Notes under the pieces: model-generated
Told to the model about the DNA's origin: nothing
Databases searched by the model: none
What the model saw: the letters and a program-made list of their open reading frames with translations, nothing else
NCBI RefSeq assembly: GCF_003429095.1
Contig: NZ_QVTE01000001.1
Span: forward strand, 141,133 to 205,132
Reading direction: 5' to 3'
Length of the DNA: 64,000 nt
Source: Peribacillus saganii
GTDB lineage: Bacteria; Bacillota; Bacilli; Bacillales; DSM-1321
Shown: piece by piece, positions 50,266-60,312 of the stretch
How the letters are laid out: the number at the start of each line of letters is the position of its first letter
Position numbering within the stretch: position 1 is the first letter of the stretch
Made by a program: the position numbers and the translations under genes

Positions 50266-52077
50266 ATGACTAATACCCGGATTGATGATGAAACAATTAA
50301 CAAAATTCGAGATGCTGTCGATATCGTCGATGTCATTGGTGAGTACGTACAGTTAAAAAAACAAGGGCGAAATTACTTCGGCCTTTGTCCGTTTCATGGT
50401 GAAAGCACCCCTTCTTTTTCGGTATCGCCCGATAAACAGATTTTTCACTGCTTTGGGTGCGGTGCTGGCGGTAATTCATTTACGTTTCTGATGGATATCG
50501 AAAGCTACAGTTTTATTGAGGCCGCGAAAAACCTGGCTGAAAAAGGCAACATTAAGCTGGACATTGAAATCGGACCCGGTTCTGTAAAGTCAGAACTTCC
50601 AGAGGGCATTAAACAAATGATGGAGGCTCATGAGCTTCTTAAAAAGTTTTATCATCATTTGTTATTGAATACCAAGGAGGGACAGGAAGCCTTAGAATAT
50701 TTGCTTGGCAGGGGCTTTACCGAAGAAACAATTAAAAAATTCCAGATCGGCTACTCCTTGGATTCGTGGGACTTTGTTTATAAGTTTCTCACTAAGCGGG
50801 GGTTTTCCAGCAAAAGGCTGGAAGAAGCGGGCCTCATAATCATGAGGGAAAGAGACGGCACCTATTTTGACCGCTTCAGGAACCGCATCATGTTTCCGAT
50901 TTTGGATCATCAAGGCAATACGATTGCTTTTTCAGGAAGAGCCCTGGGGGAAGATGAACCCAAATATATGAATAGCCCTGAAACAGCAATCTTTAATAAA
51001 AGCAAAATATTATATAATTTTCACTCATCAAGACCCCAAATCAGGAAAAAGGAACAGGTTGTCCTGTTCGAAGGCTTTGCGGATTGTATCTCAGCGGTTG
51101 CTGCTGGCATTGACCATTCGGTTGCCACTATGGGAACTTCTCTTACGCCTCAGCATATCGATCTGATAAAACGCAACACTTCCAATGTGCTGATATGCTA
51201 TGACTCCGATTCAGCTGGGATTACAGCGGCTGACAGGGCCTCTACAATGCTTCAGGAGGCAGGGTTATCCATTAAAGTAGCGCTTATGCCGGATAACCTG
51301 GATCCGGACGATTACATTAAAAAGTATGGAGCAACGAGCTTTGTTACGGATGTAATCGGCGCGAGTCTAACGGCAACAGGATTCAGGCTGCAATTTTTGC
51401 GCCGAGGGAAAAACTTGACGAATGAGGGTGACCGGATTCAATATATTGAAGCGGCATTACGGGAGATATCCCGCCTCGGCAATGCGGTGGAAAGGGATTA
51501 TTACCTTAGGCAGCTATCGTCTGAGTTTACTCTTTCACTTGATGCATTGGAACAGCAGCAAAGACAGATTTTTTATGCTGAAAAAAAGAAAGGCAAAATG
51601 CCCAGTGCAAACACGGTACAGCCCCAAGTCAGGCTGCAATATGAACAGAAACTGCGTCCTGTTTATCAGAATGCAGAAATTCAGCTGATTTTTCATATGC
51701 TAAAAAGCAGGGAAACCGCCTTAAAAGTTCAGGAAATGATGGGACCCACTACATTTAATGTGGATGAACATCAAGCAATTATTACTTATCTTTATGCTTT
51801 TTATGAGGATGGACACGAGCCTGATTCCAGTTTTTTCATGACCTATCTGCCCGATCCAAACCTGAGAAGGATTGTTTCTGAGATAGAAATGCTGTCTATA
51901 AATGAGGAGGTTTCCGATAAGGAGCTATCCGATTGTTTAAAACAAGTGTTGAAACATGAAAAAATGTTAAAGATAAAAGAAAAAGATGAAGAAAGAAAAG
52001 AAGCGGAGCGCATGGGCAATTTTAAAAGGGCTTCGGAAATCGGAATGGAAATCATTGAATTAAGAAGGCTTCTTTAA
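50266..52077 (+). CDS. dnaG: DNA primase
   Basis: DnaG makes RNA primers for replication. The 603-residue protein has the CHC2 zinc finger (LCPFHGESTPSFSVS...HCFGCGAGG, about residues 39-66), the catalytic core, the TOPRIM domain with LFEGFADCIS and CYDSDSAG, and a C-terminal helicase-binding domain. The ATG follows AAGGTGAT. It lies 41 bases before sigA: the classic macromolecular synthesis pair. Confidence 0.97.
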   Translation: MTNTRIDDETINKIRDAVDIVDVIGEYVQLKKQGRNYFGLCPFHGESTPSFSVSPDKQIFHCFGCGAGGNSFTFLMDIESYSFIEAAKNLAEKGNIKLDIEIGPGSVKSELPEGIKQMMEAHELLKKFYHHLLLNTKEGQEALEYLLGRGFTEETIKKFQIGYSLDSWDFVYKFLTKRGFSSKRLEEAGLIIMRERDGTYFDRFRNRIMFPILDHQGNTIAFSGRALGEDEPKYMNSPETAIFNKSKILYNFHSSRPQIRKKEQVVLFEGFADCISAVAAGIDHSVATMGTSLTPQHIDLIKRNTSNVLICYDSDSAGITAADRASTMLQEAGLSIKVALMPDNLDPDDYIKKYGATSFVTDVIGASLTATGFRLQFLRRGKNLTNEGDRIQYIEAALREISRLGNAVERDYYLRQLSSEFTLSLDALEQQQRQIFYAEKKKGKMPSANTVQPQVRLQYEQKLRPVYQNAEIQLIFHMLKSRETALKVQEMMGPTTFNVDEHQAIITYLYAFYEDGHEPDSSFFMTYLPDPNLRRIVSEIEMLSINEEVSDKELSDCLKQVLKHEKMLKIKEKDEERKEAERMGNFKRASEIGMEIIELRRLL

Positions 52078-52118
52078 ATATGAGGGCAATGGTGTAAGTT
52101 TTGGAAGGAGGGGAACAC

Positions 52119-53255
52119 ATGGCTGAAAAATCAGCGCGTTCCAAAGAGGTTGATAACGACTTAAGCTTAGATCAGGTAAAAGATCTATTAGTTGAGCAGG
52201 GAAAAAAAAGAGGTAATCTCACATATGAGACAATAACTGAACGGATGGCCAGCTTCGAAATGGACTCCGACCAGATGGATGAATTTTATGAGTATCTTGG
52301 GGACCAGGGAATTGATGTGGTAGCCAAAAGTGATTTGGAAGAGGAAGACGAAGATAATCCGGATATTCAGGATCTTGAAAAGGAAGAGGAATTTGATCTA
52401 AATGACCTCAGCGTTCCCCCAGGTGTAAAAATTAATGATCCAGTCCGCATGTACCTGAAGGAAATTGGCCGGGTTGATCTGTTGTCAGGCGAGGAAGAAA
52501 TAAAGCTGGCAACCAGGATTGAAGAAGGCGATGAAGAAGCAAAACGCCGTCTCGCTGAAGCAAACCTTCGCTTAGTTGTCAGTATTGCCAAGAGATATGT
52601 CGGCCGAGGCATGCTGTTCCTGGATTTAATTCAGGAAGGGAACATGGGGCTAATTAAAGCGGTGGAGAAATTTGATTACCGCAAAGGTTTTAAATTCAGT
52701 ACGTATGCCACATGGTGGATCCGTCAGGCGATTACGCGCGCGATTGCCGACCAGGCAAGAACGATCCGTATACCGGTCCATATGGTTGAAACCATCAATA
52801 AATTAATCCGTGTTCAGAGACAGCTTCTCCAAGATCTTGGACGCGAACCCTCTCCGGAAGAAATAGCCGAGGATATGGATCTGACTCCCGAAAAGGTTCG
52901 GGAAATTCTTAAAATCGCTCAGGAGCCCGTTTCTCTTGAAACGCCAATTGGGGAGGAAGATGATTCCCATTTAGGAGACTTTATTGAAGATCAGGATGCA
53001 ACTTCTCCTTCTGAGCATGCTGCCTATGAACTATTAAAGGAGCAGCTGGAGGACGTACTTGATACCCTGACAGACCGTGAGGAAAATGTTCTTCGTCTAC
53101 GGTTTGGATTGGATGATGGCCGTACCCGCACTCTTGAAGAGGTAGGCAAGGTGTTTGGCGTAACTAGAGAACGGATCCGTCAAATAGAGGCAAAGGCGCT
53201 TCGTAAGCTTCGCCATCCGAGCCGCAGCAAAAGGCTTAAGGACTTCCTTGAATAA
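52119..53255 (+). CDS. sigA: RNA polymerase major sigma factor SigA (RpoD)
   Basis: SigA is the housekeeping sigma factor. The 378-residue protein has region 1.1 at the acidic N terminus, [16 protein letters not shown] (region 1.2), the core-binding and -10 recognition region 2 ([13 protein letters not shown]), region 3, and region 4 with [20 protein letters not shown] for -35 binding. ATG 52119 follows GGAAGGAGGGG; the upstream TTG at 52101 overlaps it. A terminator follows at 53275. Confidence 0.98.
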   Translation: MAEKSARSKEVDNDLSLDQVKDLLVEQGKKRGNLTYETITERMASFEMDSDQMDEFYEYLGDQGIDVVAKSDLEEEDEDNPDIQDLEKEEEFDLNDLSVPPGVKINDPVRMYLKEIGRVDLLSGEEEIKLATRIEEGDEEAKRRLAEANLRLVVSIAKRYVGRGMLFLDLIQEGNMGLIKAVEKFDYRKGFKFSTYATWWIRQAITRAIADQARTIRIPVHMVETINKLIRVQRQLLQDLGREPSPEEIAEDMDLTPEKVREILKIAQEPVSLETPIGEEDDSHLGDFIEDQDATSPSEHAAYELLKEQLEDVLDTLTDREENVLRLRFGLDDGRTRTLEEVGKVFGVTRERIRQIEAKALRKLRHPSRSKRLKDFLE

Positions 53256-53274
53256 TCAAAGATAGCTTATCTTA

Positions 53275-53312
53275 AAAACAGCTTGCTCCTTTGCGGGGCG
53301 GGCTGTTTTTTA
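53275..53312 (+). terminator. Rho-independent terminator of dnaG-sigA
   Basis: AAAACAGC pairs with GCTGTTTT across a GC-rich 21-base loop, followed by TTAG. The T run is part of the stem. Confidence 0.8.
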
Positions 53313-53399
53313 GTATCAAGCATATTGCTGAAATAATTGAAAACCTTTTCCATTTTTCCGATATAATGAAGTGACGAAATTATTTTAGGAAGTGCGTCC

Positions 53400-53945
53400 A
53401 TGAATAAAACGCGGAAGAAAATAATCATCAATGAAATACTCTATTGGAAAAAAGCACGTCTGCTGCCCGAACAATACTGCGATTATCTGCTCGCTCTCTA
53501 TAGTGAGGGAGAAGAAATAGAGGTAAAGACGAGAGATGGAAAAAATACATTTCTGCGCATGCTGCCATATTTGGCCATCGCAATTATTGTAATTGGTGCC
53601 ATATGTTTGACTAATTTTACTCAATTACCCTTTAAAATGCAAATCGCCATTTCAGCCGCTGCTGCGCTTTTGTTATTACTTTTTGTATACTTATTTTCCA
53701 GCAGAAAACCGCTTATGCAAGTGAGCCTGATTGGGGCTTCGCTGATGATATTGGCTGCAACTGTAGATTCAGTGGAGGGATTTGCACCAAAGAACAATAC
53801 AGTGCTTTACTCATCCTTATTGGCCAATTGTCTGGTATGGTGGGGATTTGGCAGGAAATTATCATTGCTTTACTTTACAATTGCGGGCATCCTTGGAACT
53901 GTAGTGATATGTTTCTTTTTGGCAAGAATAGCATTTAAATTTTGA
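53400..53945 (+). CDS. Uncharacterised five-helix membrane protein
   Basis: I do not recognise a named family. The 181-residue protein has a conserved-looking cytoplasmic N terminus (EILYWKKARLLPEQYCDYLL, about residues 12-31), an acidic linker and five likely membrane helices at about 53-73, 78-99, 105-125, 133-151 and 154-179. A TATAAT lies about 40 bases before the ATG. It stands alone between sigA and cccA. Similar proteins with this N-terminal signature occur in Bacilli, but no function is known to me. Confidence 0.8.
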   Translation: MNKTRKKIIINEILYWKKARLLPEQYCDYLLALYSEGEEIEVKTRDGKNTFLRMLPYLAIAIIVIGAICLTNFTQLPFKMQIAISAAAALLLLLFVYLFSSRKPLMQVSLIGASLMILAATVDSVEGFAPKNNTVLYSSLLANCLVWWGFGRKLSLLYFTIAGILGTVVICFFLARIAFKF

Positions 53946-54110
53946 AAATATTTACCAAAAATATAAGAAACTTTTTGTCAAAATTGCGAATTTATTTTTA
54001 GGCTTCCATTTTAGGTCTTTCCCTTAATAGTTTTTTACAGTAAAATATAACTTGTTTGTATATAATTTATTTAGTAGACAGAAAAGGTTATACATAGGGG
54101 AGGTAAATCT

Positions 54111-54482
54111 ATGAATCGCAATCCGATTATCCCATTTGTCATGATTATGGCGTTAGGTATTGGTCTCATGTTTCTTCTTTCTTTTAAAGGTTTGGGAGAT
54201 TCCAAAGACCTTGTCGCGGAGCATGAAAATGGCGGAAAGCCAACAGAAGAAAAAACTGCTTCTGCTGATCCAGAAGCATTGGTAAAGCAAAGCTGCGTTA
54301 GCTGCCACGGAGCAGATTTAAGCGGCGGTGCTGGTCCGGCATTAAAAGGTGTTGGCGAACGCAAATCACAGGATGAAATTAAGGACATAATAAAGAATGG
54401 CACTGGCGGCGGCATGCCTGGCGGCTTAGTCCCTGAGGACCAACTCGACGGCGTGGCTAAATACCTGGCAGAACTTAAATAA
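54111..54482 (+). CDS. cccA: Membrane-anchored cytochrome c-550
   Basis: CccA is a membrane-bound c-type cytochrome of the electron transport chain. The 123-residue protein has an N-terminal transmembrane anchor (about residues 6-25), a polar linker and a small cytochrome c domain with heme motif CVSCH (about residues 63-67) and the distal methionine ligand in GGGMPGG (about 101-107). GGGGAGG precedes the ATG. It is transcribed alone and closed by a terminator. Confidence 0.95.
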   Translation: MNRNPIIPFVMIMALGIGLMFLLSFKGLGDSKDLVAEHENGGKPTEEKTASADPEALVKQSCVSCHGADLSGGAGPALKGVGERKSQDEIKDIIKNGTGGGMPGGLVPEDQLDGVAKYLAELK

Positions 54483-54507
54483 TTAGATTTTGTTTGTAAT
54501 GATGGCA

Positions 54508-54537
54508 GTCCTTTGCATATGCAAAGGACTTTTTTTA
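54508..54537 (+). terminator. Rho-independent terminator of cccA
   Basis: The 22-bp perfect palindrome GTCCTTTGCAT/ATGCAAAGGAC forms an uninterrupted stem followed by TTTTTTTA. Confidence 0.93.
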
Positions 54538-54586
54538 TACTTAAGAGAGCATCGGACTAAATTGTATTTAAGAAAGTGAGATAAAT

Positions 54587-55297
54587 ATGAATCATGAGCA
54601 ATTATCTAAACGGTTAGAAAGAGTAGCTTCATACATACCCGAAGGAAGCGTCCTTGCGGATATTGGGTCAGACCACGCTTATTTGCCCTGCTACAGTATC
54701 TTGAATAATCAGGCTTCAAAAGCAATAGCAGGCGAAGTGAGCGATGGTCCCTATAATTCAGCGAGACAGCAGGTAAGACAAACCGGCCTGGATCAATCCA
54801 TTTCTGTACGGAAGGGAGACGGGCTTGAGGTCCTTGAATCTGGAGAAGCAACCTGCATCACCATTGCAGGCATGGGAGGTACTTTAATTGCCTCTATTTT
54901 AGAAAATGGAAAAGTAAAACTTGAATCTGTTGAAAGGCTAATTTTGCAGCCGAATGTTGGTGCTTACAATGTGCGGCAATGGCTGATGGATAATAACTGG
55001 GCAATCATTAATGAGGAGATATTGGAAGAGGACGGAAAAATCTACGAAATAATTGTTGCTGAAAAAGGAGACCCTCTTAAGCTATATCAGGATAAAAAGG
55101 ATGCAGGACTGCTTTTCGGCCCATTTTTGCTAAAAGAGAAAAATCCTGTTTTTAGAAAAAAGTGGAGCATGGAGCAGGAGCATTGGAAAAAAATATTGAA
55201 ACAGATTGAGGAAAGTGGTCAGGGAGAAGCAGTAGCTGAGAAACGTGAAGAATTGGCTGCTAGAATTGAGATGGCAGAGGAGGCTTTAAAAGAATGA
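54587..55297 (+). CDS. trmK: tRNA (adenine22-N1)-methyltransferase TrmK
   Basis: TrmK methylates A22 of bacterial tRNAs. The 236-residue protein has the SAM motif ADIGSDHAYLP (about residues 24-34), followed by GMGGTLIASIL and the block LQPNVGAYNVRQWL, and a C-terminal coiled coil of charged residues. It overlaps yqfO by 4 bases, as in B. subtilis. Confidence 0.95.
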   Translation: MNHEQLSKRLERVASYIPEGSVLADIGSDHAYLPCYSILNNQASKAIAGEVSDGPYNSARQQVRQTGLDQSISVRKGDGLEVLESGEATCITIAGMGGTLIASILENGKVKLESVERLILQPNVGAYNVRQWLMDNNWAIINEEILEEDGKIYEIIVAEKGDPLKLYQDKKDAGLLFGPFLLKEKNPVFRKKWSMEQEHWKKILKQIEESGQGEAVAEKREELAARIEMAEEALKE

Positions 55298-56412
55298 AAA
55301 CCCCAAATGGTTTTGAAATCATCGAGCTTTTTGAACAATGGTCTCCTAAAGCGTTTGCTATGGAAGGTGACCCGATCGGGCTGCAGATTGGCAGCCTGAA
55401 TAAACCGGTAACAAAGGTGATGATAGCACTGGATGTACTGGATGAAGTAGTGGATGAAGCAATTGAAAGAGGCGTACAGCTGATAATAGCCCATCATCCG
55501 CCGATTTTTAGGCCATTGAAAAATATCAACACTGATCAATACAGCGGTCGGATGATTGAGAAGCTGATTAAACATGATATAGCCGTATACGCCGCTCATA
55601 CTAACCTAGATGTAGCTAAGGGCGGAGTAAATGATTTGCTGGCGGAAGCGCTCGGATTGGAGGACACAAAAGTTTTAGTTCCTACTTATACCCAGACCAT
55701 GAAAAAGCTTGCTGTTTTCTGTCCGGAGGATACTCAGGCAAGCTTGCGGACGGCACTAGGGGCTGCCGGAGCAGGAATGCTTGGCAATTACAGCAGCTGT
55801 TCTTTTACTTCAGTTGGGACAGGGCGTTTTCTTCCGGGCGAAAATAGCAATCCAGCTATCGGAAAGCAAGGAATTCTGGAAGAGGTAAAAGAAGTTAAAA
55901 TTGAGGTAATTTATTCAGCTGAGAGGGAACGGAAAGTTTTGTCAGCTATGTTTAAGGCCCATCCTTATGAAGAGCCGGCCTTTGATATATTTAATCTGGA
56001 TAACCAAGGTGAAAAACTTGGGCTCGGGCGTATCGGAAAACTAAAAGAGGAAATGACACTAGCCGAATTTGCCGGATTTGTTAAAACAGCTTTGGATGTT
56101 AATGGCGTCCGTTTTGTAGGTCAACCAAATGCGACAATCAAGAAAGTTGCCGTGCTCGGAGGAGATGGCAATAAATATATTACCCAGGCTAAATTCAGCG
56201 GCGCAGATGTGTATGTCACCGGTGATTTATACTATCATGTTGCACATGATGCCATGGCACTGGATTTGAATATAGTAGACCCGGGCCATAATGTTGAAAA
56301 AGTTATGAAACTTGGAGTTAAAAACAAAATGGAAAAACTCTGCGGTGACAAGGGGTTCAAAGTTGAATGGGTAGCATCAGAGATTCACACAGATCCTTTT
56401 ACTTTTTTATAA
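55294..56412 (+). CDS. yqfO: Nif3-like dinuclear metal protein YqfO
   Basis: This 372-residue protein belongs to the NIF3/GTP cyclohydrolase-I type 2 family. Metal ligands are visible in AHHPPIF (about residues 66-72), AAHTNLD (about 103-109) and the C-terminal DPGHNVEK. An inserted CutA-like domain (about residues 130-240) is typical of the Bacillus form. Some relatives act on hydrolysis of cyclic or methylated substrates, but the true reaction is not certain. It is coupled to trmK. Confidence 0.93.
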   Translation: MKTPNGFEIIELFEQWSPKAFAMEGDPIGLQIGSLNKPVTKVMIALDVLDEVVDEAIERGVQLIIAHHPPIFRPLKNINTDQYSGRMIEKLIKHDIAVYAAHTNLDVAKGGVNDLLAEALGLEDTKVLVPTYTQTMKKLAVFCPEDTQASLRTALGAAGAGMLGNYSSCSFTSVGTGRFLPGENSNPAIGKQGILEEVKEVKIEVIYSAERERKVLSAMFKAHPYEEPAFDIFNLDNQGEKLGLGRIGKLKEEMTLAEFAGFVKTALDVNGVRFVGQPNATIKKVAVLGGDGNKYITQAKFSGADVYVTGDLYYHVAHDAMALDLNIVDPGHNVEKVMKLGVKNKMEKLCGDKGFKVEWVASEIHTDPFTFL

Positions 56413-56451
56413 GGCATCATGCCGCTATGGAATATTAGCAAATTGGAGTAA

Positions 56452-56636
56452 TACGAAAACAAAAGTGCAAGCGCTCTGACAAAGGAACGCAGATTAAGAT
56501 CTGGCAGGACCTCCGTCCTGGGCCAAAGTCGACGCCGTATATACTCGAAGTGGAAGAACGGCTAAGATTGCTATATACTGTGTGAGGGCGCTTTAATTTT
56601 ACTTAGTAAAAAAAGTTGCTGGGTGCTGGAGCTAGA
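56452..56636 (-). repeat. Dispersed repeat, inverted copy between yqfO and ispH
   Basis: Read on the minus strand it starts CTAGCTCCAGCACCCAGC and ends GAGCGCTTGCACTTTTG...TCGTA. A CAGGAC/GTCCTG hairpin lies inside. It is in the tail-to-tail region between yqfO (plus) and ispH (minus), so it does not lead into a gene. Confidence 0.78.
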
Positions 56637-56696
56637 GTAAGACACAATACTTTGTTATCCAAACTTAAGAATTTAATAATTCTTAAAGCAACAAAA

Positions 56697-56726
56697 AACC
56701 TTGTCTGCACTGGGACAAGGTTTTTT
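56697..56726. terminator. Bidirectional terminator between yqfO and ispH
   Basis: AACCTTGTC pairs with GACAAGGTT over 8 bases, with T runs on both strands. An additional AT-rich hairpin TTAAGAATT/AATTCTTAA lies just before it (about 56665-56686). Confidence 0.88.
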
Positions 56727-56812
56727 CAATAAAGTATTCCGGAGCTTCTTTTCGAATGAAGCATTATTGCGTCCTTAAGGACATGGACCGTGAACATTTT
56801 TTAGTATTTCTG

Positions 56813-57757
56813 TTATCTGTTTGTTTTTACTTTCGGGAGTATCTTTTGAAGCGGTACTTTTCTTTCCCGTACCCATGTCGATTCTTCAGCTGGATCATAG
56901 GCCTCAAGGAAGGAGACAACTTCTTTTGTGATTGGAGTAGGGGTTGATGCACCTGAAGTTACAGCAACCTTTTGGGCATCCTTTAACCACTCAAGTTGGA
57001 TTTCAGAGACATCTGCAACCCTGTACGCCTTTGTTCCGGCTATTTCCTGAGATACTTGGGCTAGACGGTTTGAATTATTGCTTTTAGGGTCGCCTACTAC
57101 AATCAGAACATCAGCTTCTCCTGCCTGCTGTGCGACAGCTTCCTGGCGCACTTGTGTAGCAAGGCAGATTTCCTTATGGATTTCGGCGTGTGGATATTTT
57201 TCTTTTACAATATCCATTATTTCAGCAACATCCCACTGGCTCATGGTCGTTTGATTCGTGACGATCAGCCGCTCACTGTCAAGCTCCAGATTTTTTACAT
57301 CCTCTGCTGTCTCTACCAGATGAACGATTTCGGGAGCCACTCCAACCGCGCCTTCCGGTTCCGGATGGCCTTTTTTGCCGATGTAGATAATTTGATAGCC
57401 TAGCTCCTTTTTTTCCCGGATTAAATTGTGCGTTGCCGTTACGTCAGGACAAGTTGCATCAATTGAGACCAATCCTTTTTCTGCGGCCAGTTGACGGACT
57501 TCAGGAGAAACCCCATGGGCAGTGAAAATGACCGTACCGCCATTAACTTTTTCTAAAATCTCTTTTCGGTTCATTCCGTCAAGAGTAATGATGCCTTCCT
57601 CTTCAAATGCATCAGTAACATGTTTATTGTGGACAATCATGCCCAATATATAAATAGGGCGCGGCAAGCTTTTGTCCAAAGCAGCGTTCCGGGCAATGAC
57701 CATTGCATCAACTACGCCGTAACAATAACCGCGCGGTGAAATTTTAATAACGTTCAT
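56813..57757 (-). CDS. ispH: 4-hydroxy-3-methylbut-2-enyl diphosphate reductase
   Basis: IspH (LytB) is the last enzyme of the MEP pathway and makes IPP and DMAPP with an iron-sulfur cluster. The 314-residue protein has cluster cysteines in PRGYCYGV (about residue 13), DATCPDV (about 97) and the later CLATQVRQE region, plus FTAHGVSP and TSGASTP. The start is ATG 57757 after GAGGAGGAAGC; a longer in-frame version from 57946 would include promoter sequence and is rejected. It has its own promoter at 57818-57846. Confidence 0.96.
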   Translation of the reverse strand: MNVIKISPRGYCYGVVDAMVIARNAALDKSLPRPIYILGMIVHNKHVTDAFEEEGIITLDGMNRKEILEKVNGGTVIFTAHGVSPEVRQLAAEKGLVSIDATCPDVTATHNLIREKKELGYQIIYIGKKGHPEPEGAVGVAPEIVHLVETAEDVKNLELDSERLIVTNQTTMSQWDVAEIMDIVKEKYPHAEIHKEICLATQVRQEAVAQQAGEADVLIVVGDPKSNNSNRLAQVSQEIAGTKAYRVADVSEIQLEWLKDAQKVAVTSGASTPTPITKEVVSFLEAYDPAEESTWVRERKVPLQKILPKVKTNR

Positions 57758-57817
57758 TTTGCTTCCTCCTCGAAAAACGAAGCAGCCTGACTTTTTGGCA
57801 TGCTGTTCTACCATACT

Positions 57818-57846
57818 ATTATATAAGAGGAAGATCGGGATTACAA
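57818..57846 (-). promoter_or_regulatory. SigA promoter of ispH
   Basis: On the minus strand TTGTAA (57846-57841) and TATAAT (57823-57818) are 17 bases apart, about 60 bases upstream of the start. Confidence 0.82.
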
Positions 57847-57908
57847 AGGTTGCTGTCTGTGTATGGCCAACATTTGAGGCATGAAGGTTTCGAGGAGGCA
57901 GCAAAAAA

Positions 57909-58757
57909 TTAAAAGAAAAGTCTGGGTACTGAATTTCTTTTTTCATGATTCTTTACGGAACTGGAAGGTTTCTTTTCATGGACCTTTATTTTTTCCATAT
58001 CGTAATCCTCAAGATCCTCGTCGTCTTCAAAGTTCTCAGTCTCATATTCAGATGTTCCTAAGGTATCATTATTGTCTTCAGATTCTGGTTCCTCCGAGGA
58101 GACTGAGTCGGAATCCTTAAGCCCCTTATACAGCTTCCACAGGGCAGGAAAGTTTTTCACAAGCGGGCCATACTGCTGGAACATCGGGCCAACCGCTTCC
58201 GCAGCCTGCAATACCTTTTGGGTGTTGGACAGAAAGGAGCTAATACTGCCAGGATTTTTCAAGCTGGCCAGTAATCCGCCTGTTTCAGCTTTGGGGGCGG
58301 AAGGAAGGGAAAACATTGATATGGGAGAGGAAGGAACTGGCTTGGATTTTCCCAATAACTTCGAGAGAAGACCTCCTCTTCCTTGTTGCTGTCCAAAAGA
58401 ACCACCCCGGTGCTGCGGGTTAAACATTCCCTGCTGAGCCGGTCGCTGTTGTGGGGGAACGCGGCCAAACATTCCTGGCTGGACAGGTTGCTGCTGAGAG
58501 GGAACCCGGTTAAACATTCCTTGTTGAGCCGGCCGCTGCTGAGAAGGGGCATGGCGAAACATCCCTTGCTGAACCTGTCGCTGCTGTGAGGGAGCATGGG
58601 TAAACATCCCCTGCTGAGCCGGCCGCTGTTGAGAAAGAGCCCACCCATACTGCGATTGTCCTTGTGAATGATAACCATGTCCGCTGCGAGAACCCTGCTG
58701 CGGTGATGGCCGGTGGCTAAAATTGCTGCCTGGATGCTGATTTCTTTGCTGGTGCAT
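57909..58757 (-). CDS. yqfQ: YqfQ/VrrA family glutamine-rich repeat protein
   Basis: This 282-residue protein is in the YqfQ family, called VrrA in B. anthracis and probably linked with the spore coat. The N-terminal 40 residues are rich in Gln, His and Ser; residues 41-115 are five 15-residue tandem repeats of the form [15 protein letters not shown]; residues 120-200 are the conserved part with LLSKLLGK and [21 protein letters not shown]; the tail is acidic then lysine-rich. The start is ATG 58757 behind AAGGAGGG. The role is inferred from the family. Confidence 0.88.
   Translation of the reverse strand: MHQQRNQHPGSNFSHRPSPQQGSRSGHGYHSQGQSQYGWALSQQRPAQQGMFTHAPSQQRQVQQGMFRHAPSQQRPAQQGMFNRVPSQQQPVQPGMFGRVPPQQRPAQQGMFNPQHRGGSFGQQQGRGGLLSKLLGKSKPVPSSPISMFSLPSAPKAETGGLLASLKNPGSISSFLSNTQKVLQAAEAVGPMFQQYGPLVKNFPALWKLYKGLKDSDSVSSEEPESEDNNDTLGTSEYETENFEDDEDLEDYDMEKIKVHEKKPSSSVKNHEKRNSVPRLFF
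58413..58637 (-). repeat. 45-bp minisatellite (5 units) in yqfQ
   Basis: Five in-frame 45-bp units encode residues 41-55, 56-70, 71-85, 86-100 and 101-115 of YqfQ. Each has the core QQ-x-P/V-x-Q-x-GMF. Units differ at the last three positions (THA, RHA, NRV, GRV, NPQ). Confidence 0.9.
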
Positions 58758-58966
58758 TCATTATCCCTCCTTTTCTCAAGATACATGGCTCTGATCATAA
58801 TAAAATATGCAAATATCCCGTAAAAGGTTTTATCCTGCTTTTCAGCAATTTGTTAAGCCACGTCAGGTAGGGTATGATATTAGTGGTTTTCCTAAAGAAA
58901 AACAATTATAATAATTAGACATGTCAAAATAATGTGCGGACAAGAACTGCGATAAGGAGTAAATAT

Positions 58967-60280
58967 ATGAAACAAAACCATTTTGAAAAGTTCCAGCTGA
59001 AGGGCTATATAGAAGATGCCGTTGAAGCGCTTGGATTTGACAGGCCAACTGAAATCCAGGAGCGAGTTATTCCATCAGTGCTTAAAGGCACGAGCCTTAT
59101 CGGCCAATCCCAGACAGGGACAGGAAAAACGCATGCGTACCTTCTGCCTGTCATGAATAAGATCGACCCTGCGAAGGAAGAGGTCCAGGCAATCATTACT
59201 GCACCTACAAGGGAGCTTGCGAATCAAATCTATCAGGAAGCTCTAAAAATTGCTGGCCATTATCCGAAGGATACCTCCATACAGGTTCGCTTATATATTG
59301 GCGGAACTGATAAGCAAAGAACGGTAGATAAGCTGAAAACGCAGCCGCAGCTTGTAATTGGTACCCCAGGCCGGATCAAGGATCTGGTGGAGGAACAGGC
59401 ACTGCAGGTTTTTACTGCAGATATGCTTGTAGTCGATGAAGCTGATTTGATACTTGATATGGGATTTATTGAAGATGTGGATAAGTTTGCTGCAAGGATG
59501 GCTGAAAAATTACAAATCCTTGTCTTCTCGGCAACTATTCCTGAAAAATTAAAGCCATTTCTGAAAAAATATATGGAAAATCCTAAGCATGTTCATGTAG
59601 CACCTAAGCAGGCAGCAGCTGTCAATATTGAGCATGTTCTGATCCCGCGCCGACATAGGGATAAAAATAGCTTATTGCACGATATTTTAATCCAATACAA
59701 TCCATATTTGGCGATTGTGTTTACAAATACGAAGAAAATGGCTGACCAGGTCGCTGATTCTCTGATTGAAAAAGGAATGCGGGTTGGCAGGATTCATGGC
59801 GATTTATCGCCGCGTGAACGCAAAAAGATGATGAAGCAAATTAATGACCTGGAGTATCAATATATCGTTGCCACGGATTTGGCCGCTAGAGGGATTGATA
59901 TCGAGGGGGTAAGCCATGTTATTAATTATGAACTTCCTTCCGATCTCGATTTCTATATACACAGAACCGGAAGAACAGCGCGGGCCGGCTTTTCTGGAGT
60001 CGCAGCAACCATTTATGAGACCTCAGACGAAGATGCACTGAACAAACTGGAGAAAATGGGCATCGAATTTGAGAATGTCGATTTACAAAAAGGTGAATGG
60101 ATCAAAATTGATGACAGGAATAAACGTTCGAAACGGAAAAAGCAGGAAAACGAAATTGATACTACAGCAAGGTCAATCACAAAGAAACCTGCAAAAGTGA
60201 AGCCAGGTTATAAAAAGAAAATACAAAGAGAAGTTGAAAATTATAAAAAACGTCAGCGCCGTCTACAAAAAAAGAAATAA
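58967..60280 (+). CDS. cshB: DEAD-box RNA helicase CshB
   Basis: CshB is a cold-shock DEAD-box RNA helicase that helps ribosome assembly and mRNA turnover. The 437-residue protein has the Q motif, motif I SQTGTGKT (about residues 47-54), motif II DEAD (VVDEADLI), motif III SAT, motif [12 protein letters not shown], and a lysine/arginine-rich C-terminal tail for RNA binding. ATG 58967 follows AAGGAGT. nfo follows within the same run. Confidence 0.95.
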   Translation: MKQNHFEKFQLKGYIEDAVEALGFDRPTEIQERVIPSVLKGTSLIGQSQTGTGKTHAYLLPVMNKIDPAKEEVQAIITAPTRELANQIYQEALKIAGHYPKDTSIQVRLYIGGTDKQRTVDKLKTQPQLVIGTPGRIKDLVEEQALQVFTADMLVVDEADLILDMGFIEDVDKFAARMAEKLQILVFSATIPEKLKPFLKKYMENPKHVHVAPKQAAAVNIEHVLIPRRHRDKNSLLHDILIQYNPYLAIVFTNTKKMADQVADSLIEKGMRVGRIHGDLSPRERKKMMKQINDLEYQYIVATDLAARGIDIEGVSHVINYELPSDLDFYIHRTGRTARAGFSGVAATIYETSDEDALNKLEKMGIEFENVDLQKGEWIKIDDRNKRSKRKKQENEIDTTARSITKKPAKVKPGYKKKIQREVENYKKRQRRLQKKK

Positions 60281-60312
60281 TGCGGTGTGCAAGAAGGTTA
60301 GGGGATGAAAAA

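Noticed and set aside
58259..58798. 179-codon frame on the minus strand over yqfQ
   Set aside because: It lies in a different frame on the same strand as yqfQ and is open only because the repeat is periodic in multiples of 3; yqfQ has the ribosome-binding site and family match.
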